Source of the DNA: Kutzneria sp. 744
GTDB taxonomy: Bacteria > Actinomycetota > Actinomycetes > Mycobacteriales > Pseudonocardiaceae
Length of the DNA stretch: 64,000 nucleotides
NCBI RefSeq assembly: GCF_000568255.1
Contig: NZ_KK037166.1
Span: forward strand, 3,043,243-3,107,242
Direction of reading: 5' to 3'
Of the stretch, positions 8,441-15,682 are shown piece by piece. A model generated the notes under the pieces. That model searched no databases and was not told the DNA's origin. It was given only the letters and a program-made list of their open reading frames with translations. Both the position numbers and the translations under genes were made by a program. Each line of letters starts with the position of its first letter. Position 1 is the first letter of the stretch.

Positions 8441-9555
8441 GGCTGCTCCAACAGGATCGCGGTGTTCATGCCGCCGAACGCGGCGTTCAGGGACAGGACC
8501 CGGTGCAGCGCAAGCCGTCGCGGTCCCTCAGTCACGTAGTCGAGGTCGCAGGCCGGATCCGGGGTGGTGTATCCGGCCGTGGGCGGCACCGCGCCGTCGA
8601 GCAGGGCCAGCAGCGACACCACGAACTCCACCGCGCCGGAGGCCTCCAGCATGTGCCCGGTGGTGCTCTTCGTCGAGCTGATCGGGGTGTTGGTCCCCAG
8701 CGCCGCCCGCAGGCCGTTGGTCTCCGCGCCGTCGTTGGCCGGGGTCCCCGTGCCGTGCGCGTTGACGTAGTCCACACCGGACACTCCGGCCCGGCGAAAG
8801 GCCTGCGAGACGGCGGAAGCGATGCCCCGGCCCTCAGGGTGCGGCTTGGCGATGTGGAAGGCGTCGGAGGCGACGCCGAAGCCGGTCATCCGGGCCAGCA
8901 CCTGAGCGCCACGGGCAAGCGCGTGCTCCTCGGACTCCAACACGATCGCCGCCACGCCGTCGCCCAGCAGCAAACCGGTGCGGTCCAAGGAGAACGGCCG
9001 GATGACGCCGTCCTTGGACAGGGTGCGGCCGGAGTCGAACTTGGCCATGTTCTCCTCCTCGACCAGGTACGCCCCCGCGCACAGCGCCACGTCCTGCCGG
9101 CCGGCGGTGATCAACCGCCAGCCGTGGATCAGCGCCGAGGCCGAGGCCACGCAGGCGTTGGTGAACGCCAGCCGTGGCCCGCGAAAGCCCACCCGGTCGG
9201 CCACCGCGCCGGCCAGCACGCCGGGAACGCCGGCACCGGGCGAAAAATCCAGCCCGCGGGAGTACCGGGTCACCGACTTCCAGTCGCCGGCCGAGCCGAG
9301 CAGCGTCGCCCCGGCCGTGCCCGGCGGCAGGCCGGCCATGTCCACGGCGTCGTCGGCGCAGCCGCCGAGCACGTCGACCAGATCGGGGTCGCCGGCCGCG
9401 GCGGCGGTCATCGGCGTCCGGAACGGCGTCGGGTCGAAGCGGTTGGCCGGAGCGAACACCTGGGTGCCGGTGAACACCCCGTCCCGCAACGCCTTCTCGC
9501 CCCAGCCGAACGCCGTGAACACGCCGTACCCCGTGACGACGACCCCGCCGGTCAT
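8437..9555 (-). CDS. Beta-ketoacyl-ACP synthase (type II PKS ketosynthase)
   Basis: 372 aa. The start is ATG 9555 (MTGGVVVTGYG), overlapping the upstream ACP stop as ATGA; longer upstream readings are not protein-like. The complete catalytic triad is visible: Cys135 in TNACVAS, His267 in NAHGTGTP and His301 in STTGHMLEASG. It would condense malonyl-ACP with an acyl or aryl primer. Neighbours are one ACP directly upstream, a second ACP 0.3 kb upstream and a half-length KS partner downstream, so this is the extension module of the cluster. A fatty-acid FabF role is less likely given the operon. Confidence 0.85.
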   Translation of the reverse strand: MTGGVVVTGYGVFTAFGWGEKALRDGVFTGTQVFAPANRFDPTPFRTPMTAAAAGDPDLVDVLGGCADDAVDMAGLPPGTAGATLLGSAGDWKSVTRYSRGLDFSPGAGVPGVLAGAVADRVGFRGPRLAFTNACVASASALIHGWRLITAGRQDVALCAGAYLVEEENMAKFDSGRTLSKDGVIRPFSLDRTGLLLGDGVAAIVLESEEHALARGAQVLARMTGFGVASDAFHIAKPHPEGRGIASAVSQAFRRAGVSGVDYVNAHGTGTPANDGAETNGLRAALGTNTPISSTKSTTGHMLEASGAVEFVVSLLALLDGAVPPTAGYTTPDPACDLDYVTEGPRRLALHRVLSLNAAFGGMNTAILLEQP

Positions 9556-9782
9556 GCCCGTACCCGGTTCAGGTACGCCGTGATCCGACTGATCGACGTG
9601 AACTCGTCCAGCTCGGAGTCCTCCGGGTCGGCGTCGACGCCGAAGCGGGCCTTCACCTGGTGCAGCAGCCACACCAGGGCCATCGAGTCGATCACCAGCT
9701 CGGCGTCGGCCGGCAGGTCGGCCGGCAGGTCCGGGAAGATCCGCCGGTCGGCCAGCAGCTCACGGACCTCCTGCTCGGTCAC
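9552..9782 (-). CDS. Acyl carrier protein (second, DSM-type)
   Basis: 76 aa from GTG 9782. A four-helix ACP with the phosphopantetheine serine in VIDSMALVWLL (about residue 33). The start overlaps the stop of the 81-nt linker ORF (GTGA) and the stop overlaps the KS start. It probably carries the growing acyl or aryl chain. Confidence 0.8.
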   Translation of the reverse strand: MTEQEVRELLADRRIFPDLPADLPADAELVIDSMALVWLLHQVKARFGVDADPEDSELDEFTSISRITAYLNRVRA

Positions 9783-9859
9783 TGGCCCACCTCGCTAACG
9801 CTCGGCGGGTCCGCGACCCAGGTCCCTGTGCTCATTGGCGCCCTCGCAAGCTCGGTCAC
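9779..9859 (-). repeat. 81-nt intercistronic linker element, copy 1 (encodes a 26-aa ORF)
   Basis: Exactly 27 codons from GTG 9859 to TGA 9779-9781. The start overlaps the upstream ACP stop and the stop overlaps the downstream ACP start, both as GTGA. The peptide begins VTELARAPM and ends PPSVSEVGQ. The DNA begins GTGACCGAGCTTGCGAG and ends near CCGAGCGTTAGCGAGGTG; the middle has a small inverted repeat GGGTC-GCG-GACCC. Closely related copies of identical length lie at 28471-28551 and 62271-62351. Confidence 0.8.
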
Positions 9860-10149
9860 TGCGCCGGCTCCTGTTGGGTCGCCTTGCGTCGCACGATGTC
9901 GGCGGCCAGCTGGCCCAGGGTCATGGCGCCGATGGCCTCGATGTCGGTGTCCGGGATCTTCACCTCGAACTCCCGCTCCAGCCGCAGCGTCAGCTCGACC
10001 AGGCTCAGCGACTCCAGGTCGATGCCGTTGGTGCCGATGGGGCTGTCGTCGGTGACGGTCTCCCGGTTGATGGGCACGTTCATCTCGACGGCGAGCGTGC
10101 TCAGCACGAACTCCCGCACCCGCTCGTCGTCCACTGTGGACGCAGTCAT
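9856..10149 (-). CDS. Acyl carrier protein (first, DLES-type)
   Basis: 97 aa from ATG 10149 with an upstream GAGAGGAACC ribosome site. It has a typical ACP sequence with the phosphopantetheine site in NGIDLESLSLVELTLRLE (Ser about 47). It is followed by the 81-nt linker and a second ACP, so the cluster has two carrier proteins, possibly one for the aryl starter and one for extension. Confidence 0.85.
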   Translation of the reverse strand: MTASTVDDERVREFVLSTLAVEMNVPINRETVTDDSPIGTNGIDLESLSLVELTLRLEREFEVKIPDTDIEAIGAMTLGQLAADIVRRKATQQEPAQ

Positions 10150-10163
10150 GTCGGTGGTTCCTC

Positions 10164-11541
10164 TCAGGCAGATAGGGCGGATCCGGAGACCAGCGCGGCC
10201 GCGCGCAGCGCGCTGCGGTCGCGGATGAGCTTCCCGTTGGGGGTGCGGGGCAGCGTGGGCAGCACCCGGACCAGTTTCGGCACCTTGTAGTCGGCCAGCT
10301 GGGACGCACACCAGCGGACGAGGTCCTCGGCCGCCAGGTCGGTGTCCTGTGTGGACACATAGGCCTCGATGACGTCGCCGTGCACCAGCACCGCCTCGGC
10401 CACCGAGCCGTGCCGGGTCAGCACGTCCTCGATCTCGGTCAGGTCGACCTTGAGACCGCCGATGACCACCAGCGAGTCGCCGCGGCCGAGCAGCCGGACC
10501 GTGCCGTCCACGGTCAGCTCGGCCCGGTCCCGGGTCCGCAGCCAGCCGTCGACGTAGCGGTCCTGACCGTCGGCCGTGAGGTACGGCGTCGCCGGCAGCC
10601 GCACCTCGATCTCGCCGTCCTGGATGCGCAGCAGGATGCCCGGGGTGGCCGGGCCGACCGACGGCCGCAGCCGCCCGCTGACGTCCATCGCGATCACGCC
10701 GGTCTCGGTGGTGCCGTAGGACTCGCCGACGCGCACCCCGTACACCTCGTGGAACCGGTCGGCGACGGCCGGCGGCATCAGCTCGCCGCCGGACACCGCG
10801 CACCGCAACGACGGCAGCAGCGGTGGATTGTCAGCGGTGGCAAGGAGTTCGTAGTGGAACGGCACCCCGAACACCGCGCTGACCTCGTGATCGGCGGCGG
10901 CCCGCAGGATGTCGCTCGCGGCGACCTTGGCCGCGAACACCACGCCCACGCCGGCGAACAGCGAGTGCAGCAGCCCGGCGATCAGGCCGAAGCTGTGCGC
11001 CGTGGAGCTGAGCAGCAGCACCCGCTCCCCCAGCGCCGGCATGCCGGGTGAGCTGGTTGAACCGCCGGATCTCGGCGGCGATCGAGGCCTCGGGCCGCCC
11101 GACCACCTTGGGCCGGCCGGTCGAACCCGACTGAACTGATCAACCGGTGATCGCTGCTGCGGGCAGGCGTCGAACGCTTCTCGGTGACGAGCTCGTGCCG
11201 CGAGCGGAAGCTCAGCCGGGGCAGCCGGCCGCGCCGGCCCGGACCACGTGCTGCGGCCGGCACAGCGCCCGCAGCTGCTCGACCTCGGCCGGCTTGAGGC
11301 GGTGGTCGACCACCATCACCTGCGCGCCGAGCTGCCACAGCGCCAGGAGCACCTCGATCTGGGTGAAACTGGGCGGCACCTGGAGGGCGACGGTGCTGCC
11401 CTCGCGGACGCCGGCCGAGGCGAACAGCGCCGCCTCCAGCTTCACCGCCTCACGCAGTTCCCCGTGCGTCACAACGTGATCCGCGATCAGGTAGGGCAGG
11501 TCGTCGTGGTGTTGGGCCAACAGGTCGGAGACGAGCCGCAT
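10164..11541 (-). pseudogene. AMP-dependent aryl ligase broken by about three frameshifts (as assembled)
   Basis: An ANL enzyme of about 455 aa if repaired. The N-terminal part (MRLVSDLLAQHHDD, from ATG 11541) stops near 11212. The next stretch reads in another frame to about 11130, then the P-loop SGSTGRPKVVGRPE appears in a third stretch to about 11040, and the C-terminal part (SSTAHSFGLIAG, SYGTTETG, YVDGWLRTRD, TPNGKLIRD) runs cleanly to the stop at 10164. All core motifs are intact, so the breaks may be sequencing errors. By position, next to an ACP and the 3,4-AHBA genes, it is the likely enzyme that loads the aromatic starter onto the ACP. If the breaks are real, the pathway lacks its loading step. 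Confidence 0.75.
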
Positions 11542-11544
11542 GGG

Positions 11545-12624
11545 TCAGCTCTCCTTGCAGAACTCGCCGATCGGGATGCCGACGTGTCGCTTGTCGGTGG
11601 CGATGTAGCCCAGGAGCTCGTCGCCCTGCTGCAACTCCGTGACGTTGCGGACCTTCGGGCCCGGGCCGAGCACCCGCACGTGCCAGTCGTCCTGCACGGT
11701 CAGGCTCACCTCCACGCCGTCCTGCGAGTGCGCGGTGATCTGCAGCAGCGGGCGGGACTCCAGCTTCGAGCGGCCCACCACCACGCGGCGGGTCTTGCCC
11801 TCGGTGTTCACGGCCAGCACCGTGCTGCCGGAACGCAGCTCCGACAGGTAGTTCGTGCGGTTGTCCGGGCCGAGCACGTACGAGTGCAGCGCGCCGGCGT
11901 TCACGCGGAACGGCCGGGTCGGCATGTACGGCAGCGGGTGCGTCTCGCTGACACACAGGACGAAGCCGGACGAGTAGGAGCCGACCAGGATGCCCTCGTC
12001 CTGCTCGAAGTGCGAGCAGGTGTCCACGCAGACCCGGTCGCCGAGGCCGACGTGGTCGATGCGCTCGACCGTCAGCGTGGACAACTGGAGGTCGTTGCTG
12101 CCGGCCTCCAGCAGCCGGGACAGCTGGAACACCTCGTTGGCGTCGCGGGGCGCGAGCAGCAGGCCGTCCGAGCCGTGCTCCAGGACGTCCAGCACGATGG
12201 TGGCTTCCTCGATGTCGCCGACCACGCAGACCAGCTTGCCGTCGTGGCGGTCGGCCGCCGCGATGACGATCTCCAGCGGGATCTTCGTCGGGTCGGTGAA
12301 GCTGACGATCGTCCACGGCAGCCGGGCCGCGGCCGTGCAGGCCAGCTGGAGCGTGCGGTCGTCGCTCACCTCGACGAAGACCACCCCGGCGTGCCCGGCG
12401 GAGATCAGCCGATCCAGCTGGTCGCCGTCGTTGACGATCGTCGTGACCAGGTCGCCGCCGGAGTCCGGTCCCAGCACCACCTTCTGCAGCGTCGGCGGCA
12501 GCGTGGCCAGCAGCGCCGGGTCGTCCGAGACGACGCCCACGATGCGGGTGTGCACGGCGGCCGCGACCACGGCCTCCAGCTGCGGCTGGGGCACGGTGCG
12601 CAGGTCGATCCAAGCGAATTTCAC
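11545..12624 (-). CDS. griH-like: GriH-like 3-dehydroquinate synthase II homologue (3,4-AHBA synthase)
   Basis: 359 aa from GTG 12624 (KFAWIDLRTVPQ) with a GGAG ribosome site 6 nt upstream. It resembles archaeal-type DHQ synthase II along its whole length (segments DQDEGILVGSYSSGF and GSTVLAVNTEGKTR). In actinomycetes this protein pairs with the aldolase GriI: together they convert aspartate-4-semialdehyde and DHAP into 3-amino-4-hydroxybenzoate. The GriI-like gene is the next gene upstream on the same strand, separated only by the TnpB element. A shikimate-pathway role is unlikely because actinobacteria use the AroB type. Confidence 0.85.
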   Translation of the reverse strand: MKFAWIDLRTVPQPQLEAVVAAAVHTRIVGVVSDDPALLATLPPTLQKVVLGPDSGGDLVTTIVNDGDQLDRLISAGHAGVVFVEVSDDRTLQLACTAAARLPWTIVSFTDPTKIPLEIVIAAADRHDGKLVCVVGDIEEATIVLDVLEHGSDGLLLAPRDANEVFQLSRLLEAGSNDLQLSTLTVERIDHVGLGDRVCVDTCSHFEQDEGILVGSYSSGFVLCVSETHPLPYMPTRPFRVNAGALHSYVLGPDNRTNYLSELRSGSTVLAVNTEGKTRRVVVGRSKLESRPLLQITAHSQDGVEVSLTVQDDWHVRVLGPGPKVRNVTELQQGDELLGYIATDKRHVGIPIGEFCKES

Positions 12625-12639
12625 TTGAACTCCAATCGA

Positions 12640-13951
12640 TGGGAGCCCGGCAGTTCACGGCCGGGAGGAGCTGAAACCGACTTGCTAGGGTGATCATCGT
12701 GAAGCGCACGGCGCCGGTTCGGTTGCTGCCGACGCCCGAGCAGGCGGTGGCGCTGCGGTCGACACTGCACGCCTGCAACGTCGCCGGGTCGTGGCTGTCG
12801 CGGCAGATGCACGCCAACCACGTGTTCGGCAAGCACGAGGCGCAGAAACGCTGGTACAGCGAGATCAAGGCTCGGTTCGGGCTGTCGGCGCAACCCGCGA
12901 TCAGGGTCATCGGCAAGACCGCCGATGCCTACGCCACGCTGCGGGCGAACCTGCGGGCCGGCAACTATGGGCCGCCGGGATCGGAGCGTCGCCGCGCGGT
13001 CGAGGCAGCCCCGATCGTGTTCCGCGCCGAGGCGGCGCAGCCGTTCGACGCTCGCTGCCTGTCCTGGCAACTGGATGAGCGGGGCCGTGGGGGCACCGTG
13101 TCGATCTGGACCACAACCGGCAGGCTCAAAGGACTGCCGCTGGTGGGTGGTGACGCGCAGGTGGCGTTGCTGCGGACGCGGCCGATCGGCGAGAGCGACC
13201 TGGTTCACCGCGACGGGGTGTGGTTGTTGCACGCCGTCGTCGACATCGCCGAGATGCCTCTGCGCGAGCCGGTGAATGGGTTCCTCGGAGTTGACCTGGG
13301 CATCGTCAACGTCGCCACCACCTCTGACGGTGATCGGATGAGCGGGTCGCGTCTGAACCGCTACCGCAAGCGTCAACTGCAGCAGCGGAAGCGCTTGCAG
13401 GCCAAGAAGACCTCCTCCGCGCGGCGGCTGCTGAAGAAACGCCGACGCAAGGAGGCCCGGTTCGCCACCGACGTCAACCACCAGGTCAGCAAGAACATCG
13501 TGGCCGAGGCTGAACGCACCGGACGCGGGATCGCCGTCGAGGAGTTGACGGGAATCCGCGCGCGGGTACGGCTTCGCAAGCCCCAACGGGCCACGCTGCA
13601 CAGCTGGGCATTCGCCCAGCTCGGACAGTTCCTGAGCTACAAAGCCCAGCGGGCCGGTGTGGTTGTGGTGCAGGTCGATCCGGCCTACACCTCGCAGACC
13701 TGTCACGTCTGCGGGCACGTCGACAAACGCAACCGCCGCAGTCAGGCGGTGTTCCATTGCGGCCGGTGTGACTTCGTTGGGCACGCCGACCACAACGCGG
13801 CGCTCAACATCGCGACACGCGGTGTGCAGCGCTGGGGCGAAGTCAAGCGTCCACACGCAGCGCCCATCCTGGCAGCCAGCCAGGACGGCAGCAGCAAGCC
13901 TACGAACCGCCGCCAGCGGCGGCCGGCAAACTCGTCCCCCCAGGGACGAGC
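12640..13951 (+). mobile_element. TnpB-only (IS605/IS607-type) element inserted between griI-like and griH-like genes
   Basis: Approximate extent. The left part holds a 6-bp inverted repeat (CCCGGC at 12646-12651, GCCGGG at 12660-12665) upstream of tnpB. The right part ends in a structured segment and an 8-bp hairpin at 13931-13950 that touches the stop codon of the griI-like gene. No tnpA transposase is present, so this is a solo or immobilised element, on the strand opposite to the host operon. Exact ends cannot be fixed without an empty site. Confidence 0.6.
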
Positions 13952-14105
13952 TCATGACGCGGTCTCCAAGAGTCGGGCGGCGGCCTGGGCGGGGTGCAGC
14001 ACGGCGGCGAGCTTGTTCATCAGCGAGCGGGGCGTCGGCGAGGTGAAGATCCGCCGCCCGACGGCGAGTCCGGCGCAGCCGGCGTCCAGCGCGGCGCGGG
14101 CGTAG
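12690..14105 (+). CDS. tnpB: TnpB RNA-guided nuclease (OrfB/IS605-IS607 family)
   Basis: GTG start at 12690 (VIIVKRTAPVRLLP). RuvC-like catalytic residues are all present: Asp202 in GVDLGIVN, Glu284 in VEELTGIR and Asp367 in HADHNAALNIA. A Cys4 zinc ribbon lies between (CHVC at 338-341, CGRC at 357-360). The RuvC and ribbon core ends near residue 380. The frame then stays open past the element's right end into the antisense of the griI-like gene, so the last 50 or so residues are probably not native and the true C-terminus may be lost. TnpB proteins cut DNA guided by an omega-RNA from the right end of their element. The intact active site suggests it could still be functional. Confidence 0.85.
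   Translation: MIIVKRTAPVRLLPTPEQAVALRSTLHACNVAGSWLSRQMHANHVFGKHEAQKRWYSEIKARFGLSAQPAIRVIGKTADAYATLRANLRAGNYGPPGSERRRAVEAAPIVFRAEAAQPFDARCLSWQLDERGRGGTVSIWTTTGRLKGLPLVGGDAQVALLRTRPIGESDLVHRDGVWLLHAVVDIAEMPLREPVNGFLGVDLGIVNVATTSDGDRMSGSRLNRYRKRQLQQRKRLQAKKTSSARRLLKKRRRKEARFATDVNHQVSKNIVAEAERTGRGIAVEELTGIRARVRLRKPQRATLHSWAFAQLGQFLSYKAQRAGVVVVQVDPAYTSQTCHVCGHVDKRNRRSQAVFHCGRCDFVGHADHNAALNIATRGVQRWGEVKRPHAAPILAASQDGSSKPTNRRQRRPANSSPQGRAHDAVSKSRAAAWAGCSTAASLFISERGVGEVKIRRPTASPAQPASSAARA
13907..13951 (+). ncRNA. Putative omega-RNA 3' scaffold / right-end hairpins of TnpB element
   Basis: Two consecutive hairpins: GCCGCC/GGCGGC-type pairing at about 13908-13924, and CTCGTCCC-CCCA-GGGACGAG at 13931-13950. 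In TnpB elements the omega-RNA scaffold covers the right end and the guide is the flanking DNA just downstream, which here is the 3' end of the griI-like gene. RNA production is inferred; only the structure is seen. Confidence 0.4.
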
Positions 14106-14758
14106 CCGACGAGGGCGGAGCCGTCCGGGTCGGCGTCGGCGGCCGGGCCGCCGGCCACGAGCACCGGGATCGGGCAGCTCGCGGTCACCTCGGCCATCCG
14201 GTCGCACGGCAGGGCCATCGAGGTCTTGACGAGGTCCGCGCCGAGGTCGGCGGCGATGTTGACCACGTGGGAGAGCACGGTGGGGTCGAATGAGTTGGCC
14301 ATGCGGGCGCCTCGGGCGTAGGCCATCGCGATCAGCGGCACGTTCCACTCCTGGCACTGGCTGGCCACCGCGCCCAGGTCGGCCAGCTGCCTGGCCTCGG
14401 TGTCGGAGCCGACGTTGACGTGCACGCTGACCGCGTCGGCGCCCAGCCGCAGCGCGTCCTCCACGTCCCCGACGAGCACTTTGGCGTGCTGGTCGGCGGC
14501 GTGCGAGGTGCCGGCCGACAGGTGCACGACCAGGGCGCAGTCCTCCAGCAGCGACACGTCGATGGCCCGCATCCGTCCCTTGTGGACGATGATGGCATCG
14601 GCCCCGCCGAGCACGACGGAGTGGATCAGCTCGTCCCAGTCCTGCATGGGCACCACCGGTCCGTCCGACACGCTGTGGTCCAGCGGCACGAACAGATGCC
14701 GGCCGTCCCCGGCGCGCGACAGGCGCCGGGTGCGAAACGCCTTCCCGGGATCGGCCAC
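13952..14758 (-). CDS. griI-like: GriI-like class I aldolase (2-amino-4,5-dihydroxy-6-one-heptanoate-7-P synthase)
   Basis: 268 aa. GTG 14758 is chosen because AGGAGG lies 8 nt upstream; an ATG 26 codons earlier has no ribosome site. It is a DhnA/FbaB-type aldolase with a DHSVSDGPV segment near the start and the Schiff-base lysine probably in DLVKTSMA. Family knowledge: GriI condenses DHAP with aspartate semialdehyde, the first step to 3,4-AHBA. It is the first gene of the long minus-strand operon, and the intergenic DNA upstream has a LysR-style palindrome. Confidence 0.85.
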   Translation of the reverse strand: MADPGKAFRTRRLSRAGDGRHLFVPLDHSVSDGPVVPMQDWDELIHSVVLGGADAIIVHKGRMRAIDVSLLEDCALVVHLSAGTSHAADQHAKVLVGDVEDALRLGADAVSVHVNVGSDTEARQLADLGAVASQCQEWNVPLIAMAYARGARMANSFDPTVLSHVVNIAADLGADLVKTSMALPCDRMAEVTASCPIPVLVAGGPAADADPDGSALVGYARAALDAGCAGLAVGRRIFTSPTPRSLMNKLAAVLHPAQAAARLLETAS

Positions 14759-14842
14759 GGTGCGCACCTCCTGTTCAAACTGCTTCGGCGATCCATTGAA
14801 TGATTGGGGCTCAATCAAAGGCGGGACAACTAACACATCGCG

Positions 14843-14858
14843 ATAACTTCGCAGTTAT
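14843..14858. promoter_or_regulatory. LysR-box-like palindrome in divergent promoter region
   Basis: ATAACT-TCGC-AGTTAT, a perfect 6-4-6 palindrome located 85 nt upstream of the griI-like start, in the 321-nt region between the divergent transcription units. The cluster's LysR regulator gene (17208-18161) makes this its natural candidate target. No experimental support. Confidence 0.45.
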
Positions 14859-15079
14859 GTCCTTGCAGAGATTGTTCCGATGACCGCGCATGCAAACTCT
14901 GATGAGACTTTGAAGCGGGTCTGCTATGTGCGGCGCCAAGTTTGGTCAAGTGTCAATGAGACGAACGTCCACGCAGGCAGACGGCCTATGGTTGACCGTG
15001 CGGCACCTCGCTAGCATGACTGTCCGCGGGGCGGTGACGGCCGTGTCGACGAATATTCTTCACATGATCGGAGTCGATC

Positions 15080-15682
15080 GTGGCAATTTCCGTGCACGTT
15101 GCGGTGGCATACCACGGCGGTGCAGGACACACGGCGAGATTTGCGGGCGCCGTGCACGCCGGAGCGTCATCGGTGAGCGGCTGTGAATCGACGCTGGTCA
15201 GCGTGGACCCGATCGACGAGGCCGGCTGGGCCGCGCTGGACGGCGCCCAGGCCATCGTGTTCGGCGCACCCACCTACATGGGCTCCGCCTCGACCGCGTT
15301 CCACCGCTTCGCCGAGAGCACCTCGATGCGCTTCATGCGGCAGACGTGGCGGGACAAGCTGGCCGCGGGCTTCACCAACTCCGGCGACAAGGCCGGCGAC
15401 AAGGCCTCGACGCTGGGCTACTTCCAGACGTTGGCCGCCCAACACAGCATGACCTGGGTCAACCTGGCGCTGAAGTCGGGGTGGAACACCGCCCGCGGCA
15501 CCGAGAACGACCTCAACCGGCTGGGCTTCCACGAGGGGGCGGCGGCGCAGTCGCTGCTGGGCAGCCGCCCCGACGACGTGAACGCGGCCGACCTGGCCAC
15601 CGCCGAGCACCTCGGCCGGCGGGTCGCCGAGCACGCCCTGATCTTCGCCGCCGGTCGCGCGGCGCTGGCCCCCGTGTCGTGA
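15080..15682 (+). CDS. Flavodoxin-like NAD(P)H:quinone / FMN reductase (WrbA-type fold)
   Basis: 200 aa from GTG 15080 with CGGAG upstream. It begins with a flavodoxin phosphate-binding region (AYHGGAGHTARFA, residues 10-22) and has a YMGSASTAFHRF and AAGFTNSGDKAGDK pattern typical of NAD(P)H-dependent FMN reductases. First gene of the divergent plus-strand operon; its stop overlaps the MFS start. It may supply reduced flavin to the CreE-like enzyme or reduce a quinone-like product; both are inferences. Confidence 0.75.
   Translation: MAISVHVAVAYHGGAGHTARFAGAVHAGASSVSGCESTLVSVDPIDEAGWAALDGAQAIVFGAPTYMGSASTAFHRFAESTSMRFMRQTWRDKLAAGFTNSGDKAGDKASTLGYFQTLAAQHSMTWVNLALKSGWNTARGTENDLNRLGFHEGAAAQSLLGSRPDDVNAADLATAEHLGRRVAEHALIFAAGRAALAPVS

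Noticed and set aside
11545-12624. Shikimate-pathway 3-dehydroquinate synthase
   Set aside because: It pairs with a GriI-type aldolase in a biosynthetic operon, and bacteria of this group use AroB for the shikimate route.
13955-14105. C-terminal 50 residues of TnpB as a real domain
   Set aside because: They are read from the antisense of the griI-like gene beyond the element's end hairpin.
14926-15186. 86-aa plus-strand frame in the divergent promoter region
   Set aside because: It overlaps the reductase start in another frame and has no protein-like features.
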